A stretch of 64,000 nucleotides of DNA, from assembly GCF_037038585.1 (NCBI RefSeq), contig NC_092560.1, positions 63,182,049 through 63,246,048 on the forward strand, given 5' to 3'. Source of the stretch: Patagioenas fasciata (taxonomy: Eukaryota; Chordata; Aves; Columbiformes; Columbidae). Shown piece by piece: positions 46,201 through 58,200 of this stretch (the first letter of the stretch is position 1; each line of letters starts with the position of its first letter). A model generated the notes under the pieces. That model was not told the origin of the DNA, ran no database searches, and was given only the letters and a program-made list of their open reading frames with translations. A program made the position numbers and the translations under genes.

Positions 46201-49200
46201 ATTATCAGTCCACTTATAAGGAACAAGATGTGGCAATGTGAGTGAGTGCTATGTTTACAGCTTTGGTCATTATCCTAGGACTTCTTGGACCATGAATTAC
46301 AATTCCAGGACTTTCAGACTCAAAAGAGATTGTATTTGATACAGAAGGTCCCAGCTACCACACACAAAATTGGAAACAATAGGCTTCACTTTACTTGCTG
46401 ACATACTTTAAGCAAGGAAAATTCTGCTGTGAATATGTCCAGGATCAGAGAAAACATACAGGACTTCACAGCAATCAGTATTTAAACGGTTAACTCCTCA
46501 TAAATTACCTATAATTCCTTTTACTTGTAACAATCACTAGAAGTGGAAAAAAGAAAATTGTAGTAAAACTTTAATGTGCTTATCACATTGAATGTAACCC
46601 ATTTTAGCCTGATGTCCCATGAAAACTTAGTTTATAATATTGTGTTTTTTTTCACTACAACCTGTCAGTTTACTCCTCCACTTTCCTCCCACTCTATTTC
46701 TTCCACCCCCACACAATCAAATAATCAATTCTTAGGACTCTCATGCCTCTCTGAGACAAATTTAACAGAGACAGGCATTTAACACATGTTCCTACCAGTC
46801 CTATGAAAAAGTGTGTCTAGCAAAAATGAAATCAGTGCCTGTGAGGAAGGAAGTGCTGCCAGAACACAGCAGATACACCAGCAGCCTTCCCGTCTATCAG
46901 CCTGTCAACCCAAGAACCAAGTGAACCACGAGCTGCTTCTTGCAACAGGTCAGGTGGCCACAGGACCTTGGGAACACAGCCATGGATGTGGTGGGGCTAG
47001 AGAACACGAGCAGAACTGGAAATACTACTGGAGACACAGGAAATGCCCAGGTGTTTTGAGGCAGAAGTACGTAGGAACTTATGGGACCTGAGGCATACTG
47101 CCACAAAGGACACGACTAATAGGAAAGAAGGAACCAGACCCATCAGTTATTACACACAGAATAATCTGTTTTGTTTCACTGATGATGAACTACTCTTCCT
47201 CCCATACAGCAGCACAGCAGATGTTACTGTCTCATATTAGCGCCATCATGTCTCTCCTGGCAATAGCTGCTTACACCTGTACCACACCTCATTTGGAGAG
47301 GTGCTAGTCATTTTATTTACCTGCTTTTCAAAATGTGCATCTCAATTTTATTTTAGAAAGACAGTAACATCAGCAAAAATATTTTGGACAAAGGACTGAA
47401 TTCCTGAGTAACCTTCACAGATATTTTTCTTGAACTTCCCATTTGATATCCTTGTATCATGTTGCTTCTCAGGCATTGGAACGGGCTGCCCAAGGAAGTG
47501 GTGGAGTCACCATCCCTGGAGGTGTTTAAAAGGCATTTAGATGAGGTTCTTAGGGACATGGTTTAGTGCCAGAGTTAGGTTATGATTGGACTTGATGATC
47601 CTGAGGGTCTCTTCCAACCAAAATGATTCTATAAGTCTATGATTCTATGTTTCTCATACTATGAACCAGCTTCAGCAAAGCAGCAGATTTTGAAGCACTA
47701 AGGGGTCATTTCCATAACCAAATCTGCTTCTGGAGTGAAGCTATTTTCTACAATTAACAGAACCCCACAAAGCTGAAACTGAAGTGACAGCACATAACTA
47801 TAGCACAGGAACTTATAACTAATAAAAACCATGAAGACAAAAATCAAGGGCTTCCATACTTTAAACTGGAGCACTCAAGTATTAAGATCAGAAGGAGGAT
47901 AAGGCCTGCAACAACAAAAAAAAAAAGGTCAATAAAGACATAGAAAAGACCTTACTTCTGTGAGTTACATCAAAAACATCCGTGGCAGTTTTCTTGCCTA
48001 GTGGGTTTTCCACAGTCATTGTGATATTATAGATCCTCTGCTGGCCTATATCCCAAGAACATGAGCACTGCTCAGAACAAGTTACTGTGCATGGAATCGG
48101 ATTTTGGGAAAACCTATCAAAGAAAGGGAGCAGGGAGAAGAGACAAAAACATTTTTCCATTACGTAGAATCAATGTAGACATTTAAATTTTTGATGCTCT
48201 AATAGAATACAGCATCATAAAAAAAATAAGACTGAGGGGGACTAAAAGAATACAACCAGTTCTTTCCTCTAGCCTGAAGTAGGATGAACAGAAGTATTCT
48301 TACAATTGGAAGAGTTTTCTGCAAAGCTTAAGTTTACTTAATCCTTTTAAGATACAGCTAAATTGCTATCATTTTAAAATAAAAGGGTAAAGCAAACTTA
48401 GCTGTAAGACATAGTTAAATTGCTTTTAGTGATTTCCTCATGGAAATTCTAAACTACGGACTTATTTGCCAAGAACTAAACCATTCAGATATGTACAATT
48501 ATGCTTTTAAATGGAGCAGTAATTTCAAATACATCTTCTAAATTCCCATTTTTATATAACCCATCATAGTATCTTAATGGAAGTGAATGATGTAGAGACT
48601 ATGAAGGTATATGCAATGGTGACCTTCTGCTGAGATCTTTTGATGAAAGTTTGTTGTAATGATGAGGCGTCTGTCCCATTTTATGAGTTCCACTTTCTCT
48701 GCATGCCCAGCAGTGAAGCCCCTCTCATCTCCGTTTAGATGCCTGTCTAGCAAGGAGCCAAGGGCCAGGTCTGACATGCTACAGCTGTGTAAGCTTCACT
48801 GAGACTGCTAAGAAAGGGCTGTGAGAAAGTCTGCAGGCTTTACTAAAAATGCCAAAACAAAACTCAAAAGCTGAAATTATAGACATAAGTAGGATATTTG
48901 AGAAAGAATTGTTAGTAGCTCAAGGACTTAAGAAGGAAAACAAAAGCATGTAAAGTTATAAAATCCTAAAGAAAAAGAACCAGGGAGGCTAATTGGGCTA
49001 ACAGGTTTAGCTGGCAATCACCAGTTCAAGTCAGCACTAGTGTTAATGGACTGTGAACACCCTAATACTCAGCCTACCAACTGATTAAATCCTAGTTATC
49101 TGTGCTGTGTGTTACCCAATGATTACACTATATTTAAGTTATCTATATCCTTATCGCAGAGTGCTCAGATACCTGCTGAAAGATACCCAAACAAATTAAC

Positions 49201-52200
49201 CCAAAAGAATGGTAATGACAAGCTCTATCAAGTAGAACTGGATGTAGTCTAACTCAGAGCAGTTCTGCACTCCTCAAACTTTGTTAAACAAGCTGATCAG
49301 GGAGCTGGAAAGAGGCAGGCAGCTAATTGCAACAAGGATAAAAAAAAAAATTTCCACATATTATAAAGGAAAAAAGTGATAATTCTGTATAGCACAGGGC
49401 AGATTTAATATAACAATGAGGAGACTTACTCTTCAGACAAGGTATATTTTGGTGAATGACTTCCATAAAGGTAGGTGTCTCCTCCTTGGCTCCAAGTACA
49501 TGTTACTGTCCTCATGTCTTGAGTTTCGCAGGAAAAATCATTTGGTATATTGGGTGGTTCTTGTCAGAGGAAATAAGCAAAAAACCACCAACAGCATGGC
49601 AGTTAAGGCAAAAGTCATCAGCCTTTTTACTATCTTAACAAACTAGAAATAATCAGTATGTGCAAGATCTGTTTTACTACGGATGTTGTTATTTCAGTTA
49701 TAGCTATTCAATGACCACACTGCAGAGAACAATCAGGATAACAGCATAAATTAATTGCAGAAACATCTAAAACTAATTCTAAAACTAATTCTAAAAACTT
49801 CTCTGTGTTATTATTTTTGCTATATAAATACATTCATTAATTTAATCTGTATTGCTTTATATCTGTAAAAATTGCTACCAGCCTTCGAAAGGAGGACTGT
49901 GCTGAGTTCTTACCACATGCACACAGATAATGAAGCTGAACTCCTGAATGAGAGGCACATTTAGAAATCGGTCACCTTTCCTAGGATCAATCAATGAGAT
50001 TAATCTGAACATATTTTCTGCTATTCTTTGACATTTTCTATATGCAAGTGTACAGATCTGAAGTCAGACATTAAACAGAGTTCAGCTGGACATGATAGGA
50101 CAATGAAAACTTGAAGTAAGCTTTTTTGTTTCTCCCCCCATTCCCACAGGCATTCTTGACTTAATAGCAACAGGAAAATAGAACTGTAATAAAGCATCCA
50201 CTTACTGCCCACAAATAAAACTGCATGATCATAGCATTCTTCTTCAGTGCAAGACTCTCGACAGTAGACTGTGATGTGAGGTACTGCTTGATGTGCCACA
50301 TTTTTCACAGTGAGAAGTCCAATTTGACTGTTTGTGTGATTGAAAACATGAGGAGCTGGGTATAGAGAGAATTCTTCAATGATATGCCCTTTCCTTCCAA
50401 TGCAGCAAAGAGTGAGGTCAGAGCCTTCCTCTACAATTTTTTCATTTGGAAAGATTTGTGGTCCACTGTTATTCAAAGTGTCCAGGCCTGCAAATTAATG
50501 CATAATAAACCATTTCCAAATCTGCACATGGCAGCAGCGTTCCATCAGAACAGATAACTGAGCATTAACACGAGGATCTGTTAATGTTACATTATCCATG
50601 CATGGACTTTTATTCAGTATTCTTCCCCCGATGGAGATCAACTTCACATGTAATCATACCTGTATTTTTCTGAAGCCCATAAACATATAATATAGTCCAA
50701 CCAGCTACCTAAGAATCCATCTCACTGTGTTTCACTTAGAGAAAACAAAAAGTGTGCCTTCAAGAACTGCCTTTACAGATGAACACCACCTCCTGCAAGT
50801 ATGAACTGGCTGATGCTTACAGTTAAAATTAATGTGAGCACAGAGCTAGAAAAACATGCAGAGCTCAGCTAAGAGCAGTCAACACTTGAATGAACCAGAT
50901 CAGTAAGGAGGTACTCAACATGGAATGAGAGTCCTATTGCTTTCAATGTTGTACTCCTTGCTGGATGCAAAAACTAGTGGGATTTAAATGACTCACAGGC
51001 TTTTCACAGGTTGGAGACAAAATCTGCTCTCAAGAATCTGATCCAAAAATCTAATGAAGTCTAGAGTCACTCTGAAAGCTCTAAATCAGGTCTGTAATGC
51101 AGGATCAGTTTGTGACAAAGAAATAGAATTTTTGATCCCTATCCAATTTCAGTTGAAAAAATTAATTCTCCAGGCTTGAGGTCAGTGAGAAAGGAGAGTC
51201 TTGCATCCTAGTTCCCATGACATAAGGTGAGGGAGAAGAACAATTTATGCCCATACACAGGCAGTGGAAGCAGGAACAGGTGTCCTGAGAAGACTACAGA
51301 GACACTGAACGGTTGTGCAGAGATGGGGCCAGGAAGGCCAAGATGCAGCTGGAGATGAACTTGGCAAGAGATTCAAAGAATAGTAAGAAGGGCTTCTATA
51401 CTTATGTCAGCCACAAAAGGAAGGTCAAAAAAAAGAATACTCCCCCTGATGAACATGATTGGCAAACTGGTAACAACAGACGAGGAGAAGGCTGAGGTAC
51501 TCAACAACTTTTTTACCTCAGTCTTCACTGGAAAACTCTCTTCCCACACCTCTCAAGTAGCTGGACCTCAAGACAGGGAGTAGAGGATCAAAGTCCCTCC
51601 CACTGTAAGAGAAGTTCTGGTTCATGACCACCTGGGGAACCTAAATATACATAAGTCCATTGGACCTAACAAGATGCATCCCAGAGTCCTGGAGGAATTG
51701 GCTGATGTAGTTGCCAATCCACTCTCCATGATATTTGAGAAGTCATGGCAGTCCGGTGAAGTCCCTGGAGACTGGAAAAAGGGAAACATCGCACCCACTT
51801 TTAAAGAGGTGTGAGGGAATAGACTCCCGTAATTTGTTGGATTGTTCAGTATACTGCTTCTGATAGAACTCTTTTAGAAACTGTTTATATATAATTTGCT
51901 TAGCATAACTAAGTTAGCTTCACATAACTTCTGCAAGTGTGAACTTTTGAACTTTCTGCTTCAGACTAGATATAAGGAAGAAATTTTTTACACTGAGGGT
52001 GGTGAAACACTGGCCCAGGTTGCCCAGAGAGGTGGTAGATGCCTCATCCCTGGAAACATTCAAGGTCAGGCTGGATGGGGCTCTGAGCAACCTGATCTAG
52101 TTGAAGATGTCCCTGCTCATTTCAGGGGGGTTGGACTAGGTGACCTTTGAAGGTCCCTGTGATGCTTCTACTACCCATGATGTCTCTCATAACTAAAAGC

Positions 52201-55200
52201 CCTTGCTGTTCCAAGCAAGAGTAGTGTTTCTTTACAAAATCACTGTAGTAATTTTTCCTAAAGCAGTTACATATTTTGTTTAAACCAAATTCTCTGGATA
52301 CCAAGCTGTACTAGTGAGACATCATAATCTGAAAATAAAGGATTTTGTGAAGCCATTAATTACATTGTTGGTTCTCTCCTTGCTTACTGTTATATGATTC
52401 ACAGAAGTTCATTCCAAGTGACATAAGGAGCTCACTTGCTCCTGTCTCACTGCTTCTTTAACACTAATCAAACCTATGATCCTCAGACAAGAGCAACAGG
52501 TACACCAGATGAGGTAGCCATAGCTATTTGCTCCCTCTCCTCTCTCCCAGTCTGGGCCAGGGCTGTGTCTGACCTGGTGCTAAGCTACACTGGAGTCTAC
52601 CCAAGATCCCATGCCACTGTATGTACTGCATTGTTTTAATGTATGAGCAAGAAAAGCTCTAAAACTTTTGGTCTACTAGCTTAGGAAGATAGTCTGCAAA
52701 TTAGAACAATGGCTGAAGCATTGCTATCATTGTGAGAAAGAAAAAAAAAAAAGAGAGTTGTTAGTGCTTAGACACAAAAGAGCTCCAAATATATCCTTGC
52801 CATCTCTCCTGAACTGGACTTTACTGTAAAAGTCACTGGTGAATTATAATCTAACTTTGTACTGCAAAAAAACAACAAAACAAACCAACCAACCTCCCTC
52901 CCCAAACCACACAAAAACCCCACACCAATAACAATACTGCAAAGTCTTGTTCTGTTTACCCAGGACAGTCTTCCATGGACTCCACTCACTCCAGATTTTT
53001 GATGCTTCTGCTTTGCTCCTGATTCTAACGGAGTGTGACATACACTCCAAAGGTAAGTCTGAATCCCACATCCAATGAAGAGGGTCTCCTGATTTATCCA
53101 GTGTGACATTATGAAACTCCTAGAAACAAAGGCCAGTGAGGTAAAGTACTGAAAACACAGCAACATGTAGACACTTTGGAAGTACAATCAAAATCAGTGA
53201 GAGAGAAGGCTTAAAGGAAGAAAATGCTTTTGAAAAGGGCATCTCTGAAATCCCACTCACTACACATGACCTCATGCTAAGTAACTAGTAAGCTACATAA
53301 CTGCTTACAAATCTACACTAGGAGTGGTACACATTCTTCAGAAAAACACAAAAGCAAATACATTCCTGTGTGGTAGTGACATCCAAAACACCCTGTTTAT
53401 TTTCCTTGTCATGTTTATTATGAGTGACAGAACAGATGACATCCTTGGATTCAAAAAACTATTTCTTTCTTCCAGCAAGTTAATAAGAGTTTCTTGGAAG
53501 GGTACTAAAAAAAACCTACTTAATTGTTTGTAGCTACATGGTCCCAGTTTCTGACTTCAGGGTTACATCTCTATGATGGGTGCTAAAAATCCTACCCCAT
53601 GGATCAAAGTGGTCAAAATCTTCTGAACTGCATATACCTCATCTGCAGTGACGACAGCAGCTTTAAAAGAGCTAGAGCAGTTTTCCAGTTTTCCTAAGTT
53701 TTAATATGTGCATTTCATATTCTTCCATAGCTGAATCAGCAGATGACTCACAATGGATTATAATATCCAATAAAATGCATGAGGTTTTTTTGTCAGATTC
53801 AAAGGAGAAGAAATTTTCTTTGGAGACAAAAGTTCTCACGCTGAAGTCACAAACTGGGGAAAACACTGGGAGCAGGCTTAAGCCTATGATTTGGGTGATC
53901 TCTGCCTCTTCAGAAAATTTGGCTGGTTTAGGTATTAAGGAAAACTAGCAGTATAGGTACTTCAGAAAAGAAACATCACTGCTTCTTCCTTAACTGGAGA
54001 GGTGGATATAAGGTAACTGCTAACAGGACCAAGCACAATTCTTACAAGGCTTCACTCACACTGAGACTATAATTTGGTTCATAAGGTGAGAGGAGTTGCA
54101 GCAACGTGAATCATGTTAATTTAGTCACCAGTGAAGGGTAGTAATCAAGCTACAAAAAGGATTGCCTTTAGGAACAATGGAAGGGATTTTTCTGGGAGGC
54201 CGTTTAGGGAACCTGCACCTTGAAAGGGAAACAGAGGCCTTCAAAACCAGATCTCCTAAGTCTGCCCACCACAATCCCTCAATAAGGGTATGCAAGGCAT
54301 ATCTATATTCTGCACAGATGGAAATGACTTCTTCATATGGCTTTTTTTTTTTTTTTTTCACAAAACCTGGGTGTAACATTAGACCAAGTCTGGCACCTAG
54401 TGAAATACGGAGGTATTTCTAGAACAGTTTGGTTATTACTATATTGTAAATTGTAAATGTATACAGCAAGGCTATCTGCATGTACATCTAAACATCTGAT
54501 TTTCCTTTAGCTTCCTTTATATTGCAAATAAGCAATATACCTTCTTAAAAACACACTTACTGTCCACACAGTAGTAGTTTCACCTATTCGACGGACTTGT
54601 ATTTCAAACAACATTGCCAGCTCAGCATCATGTGCTGACTTGCCAACATCCCACTCCACCAGCAGCCGCTGAAAAGCCAGTTCCTTGGAAACGTTAAGGT
54701 ACGTTACTGGAAACACAATGGATTCTAGGAGCACAAAAAGGACACAAAAATATTAATGTTTACCTAAGTTACAAAGCAAATCTGAAACAACAGTGGCTAG
54801 GGGTATGATAGGTTTCACACCAGACGGTTCTGAATTACAATTTCAAAAAAGTGATCAAGACCCATGCTGTTGATATCAAAAGCGAAGACAATCTTCCATC
54901 CTAAGGCATCGGCAGGCTACAATTAGGTTCCTGAATCTACTCAATAGCCCCCTACCATGACATTAGGTATACTATTTAACTTCTTTATGACCTCAATTGA
55001 CTAGCTACTTTATGGGCATATTGATCCATCCCTTCATAGTTTTATGAAGAGTCACAACATAATGCATTAACAGGGACTAAATCTCAAGAAGTCCCAAAGT
55101 CAAGCAAGCCTTCTCACAATTAGGAAGAGATTAAATATGGTGTTCACTGATCTGTATCTTTTCTCCTTCCTGAAAAACAAATAAATAAAACAAACAAACA

Positions 55201-58200
55201 AAAAAACACCCTAAGCTTTATCTGGTTATTAATGAAGCCAAGGAACTGAAATGGTCAAGTAACTAGGCTTTTTCCTTTGCTGCAGTTGCTTCCCAAGATG
55301 CTTCTGCTTGTTACAAATGACAGGGTCAGACTGTTTGTACTGATCAGGACACACAAAAGAAATCACAGAAATAACTATATGTTTTAACAAAATAGAACTA
55401 ATTCTGGGTATTCCTGCCCTACTACAGCCACAGTTTCCAGGGACATGCTGGGTTGAGAGGCCTCAGCAGCTTCTTCTCACACAACAGCCACTTCAGTCAT
55501 TTCTCCCAGTTGTGCTTCACCCACCGACACAACGACTACTGGCAGAAAGGCAAGAATTCATGAAATTTAGCTTAAGAATCTACATTTTGATAGATGCTTC
55601 TGGTAGCAATCAGATATCTGAACTGGTTTGCAATTTATCCTGTGTTGCCTGCTCTATACTAAAGTCTGTGCAGCAGTTTCCCTACATATGGATCTTTACA
55701 TTAACTGTAGAAAATGAAAGGCTCAAGAGATGCAGCTGGTTTAACAACCCTGATCAATCAAAGGAAGCAAATAACACTTTGTAGGCATATTTATTAATTA
55801 TGAGAATATAGACACTGACACAGATTAGTGGCTCATACAGGTCCAGCCTATAATTAAATAATAAGTGGAGGAAAGTATGTATTGTACCATAAGTAACAGC
55901 TTACAAAAAACTGCTGAAAGAAAGGATTGTTTCTCTTAGAAAATCATCTACTATCTCTGTTGGTATACTTTTAATCCATTCTATTTTAAAAGTACTAGAA
56001 GTCAAAGCAAAACAAAAGCCATATGCATTCAATCTAGAGAAAACTACTGTCATAGGCTTCTTCAGATACACTTGGAGAGAGAAATCAACATGAGTAAAGT
56101 ACATGCAAGTGGAATTCGACAGCATTTGCATTTTCTGTGTTGTAAATGCAAAAAATGTTTCAAATGCAGAAGTAAAATTTCTTTTTTGGCTATGGTTATG
56201 GCATGGTCCTTAAAAACACACCTGTTGCTTGCCAGTTGCTTTTCAAAAATAATGGCGACCAGTTTTATACTACAATAAGGAAACCTATGACAACTAGTAG
56301 ATGTCTGGAACTGAATAAACAAAGTGGAAGGCCTGGGGATAACTTTCACTTGCCTAAATGATGAGGGAGCACCAATTTTAGATTTTACTGGAAAACAGTA
56401 ATATTGTTAGCTTCACTACCAAAGACTGACCAGATAAGGAGCCAGAAAAACCAAAGCGACAAAGTGAGACATAAAATTAACTGTGGAAGCAGAGTACCTT
56501 ATGATATTTTGAGAAGATAAGACACATTTTAGCTCCCCGACTTATACAGACTTCCAACATCAAAACACGGTAAAGGATGTTAAAATCCCACTTATGCTAA
56601 GGAATTGACTGCAATGTTGTTCCTCTCCAGTACATAGTGTTAGCTGCTCACCTTTTTGTCAGCCTTATCTGTAAGTTCATAACCCTGTTACCAGAGGGAA
56701 TGCCTCTGAGGGATCTCATTTCACAAATGCAAATCGATGGCTGATCTGAAGCTCTGGACCCTTGCCATTCTTAGGTTTTCCTTCTGCAGTGCTGAAGCAA
56801 CCCAGGGGAGACAGATGGGCCCAACACAAATAAAAACAAAACCAAACCAAACCAAAACAACAACAACAAAAACAAAACCAAAACAAAACCAAAACAAAAC
56901 AACAACAACAAAACAAAACAAAACAAAACAAAACAAAAAAAAAAAAAAAAAAAAAAACCAAAAAACACCAAAAGGAAGAAACCTGGCTAGTCTCTCAATG
57001 GAACTCACAGGCACAAAGTAAGACTCCCAGGGAAAGGAAACAAATGTGACTGAAAAAAACCCCAGCCAGTTGACAGAAACCCTTTCCTTTTTCAGGGTAC
57101 ACCATTAAAACAAATCTGTGTGTATCTTCTGAATTGCCCTGCCCTCTTTTCTGCTGCTTGTCTAGCCAATTCTAATTGCAAGCGTCACTACTATGCCTAC
57201 TGCATTGATTATGACCTTGCCTCTCTTCTCTACATCTGTCTCTTTTTGTCCAAGCTAAAATCTCATCCCCTTTCTTACCACAAAGAACAAGTTTACCTGC
57301 TATATTTCGTTAACTTGACAAAAAATGTTAAGGTCTCATTCGTTTCTGTTTTTCCTCCATCTGCATGAGTGTCCCTCCACTTTCTTCTTTTAGTTAGACA
57401 ATATATCACTTTTTATGTTTTCCTCAAAGCCTAGCGTAAGAGTCTAGATCACCAATCAGGGATTTTACACGGTACCAGCAAACAGAAGAAACTATATTGC
57501 TAAGGATATATCCAGAGATCTTGAAAGCCACTGATTTACAATGTCGGACTCAAAGGCTTTTGTAGTATAATTTACACATGTAAGAAATATTTGTAGCATT
57601 CACAGAGCAAAGTTCCTCTTCTAGCAAAGTTCAACAACTGAGGCATCTTAAAACTTGTTTCAACTTGAAAGCTGACTCAAGATTATATAATAGCTTTATG
57701 ATTAACAACAGAGGGTGCTTTTATTCCTGAACAACTGCATGTGAAAACAAGCGACCAAGTTACTGTAATGCAGTAACTGTTTGGACTTGCCTGCATTACA
57801 AAGTTCTGCCTCTCTAGGGGCACTGGTAATAGAGTCTCAAAACTGAGGAACTGGCACCTTGGGTGAATGGTGTATGAACACATGAATTTCAAGGTTGAAG
57901 AGAGGCAAAGAAGTCTGAAACAGATATAGTGCCCCCTTCACTATGACAACAAGTACATTTACACAAAAAGCACCCTTCTGTCTCCTTCACCAACTTAATT
58001 AAGGCAATTCAACTTCTATAAAGCAGACTAAAGCCTGATAAGTTCTGCCTTCCTACTGGTGGTCACAGAAAATTGAAATAAAAATATTAATTCAGTTTGG
58101 TTTTGGTTTTGTTTGTTTGTTTGTTGGTTGGTTTCGGAGTCATGTCTAATGCCATTGCCAGCAGCAGGTGTGCAAGTAGTACTTTTACCTTAAAATACAC

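Noticed and set aside
56716..57021. Four overlapping frames on both strands (Phe-rich or Lys/Thr/Asn-rich).
   Set aside because: Pure translation of an A/C simple-sequence tract.
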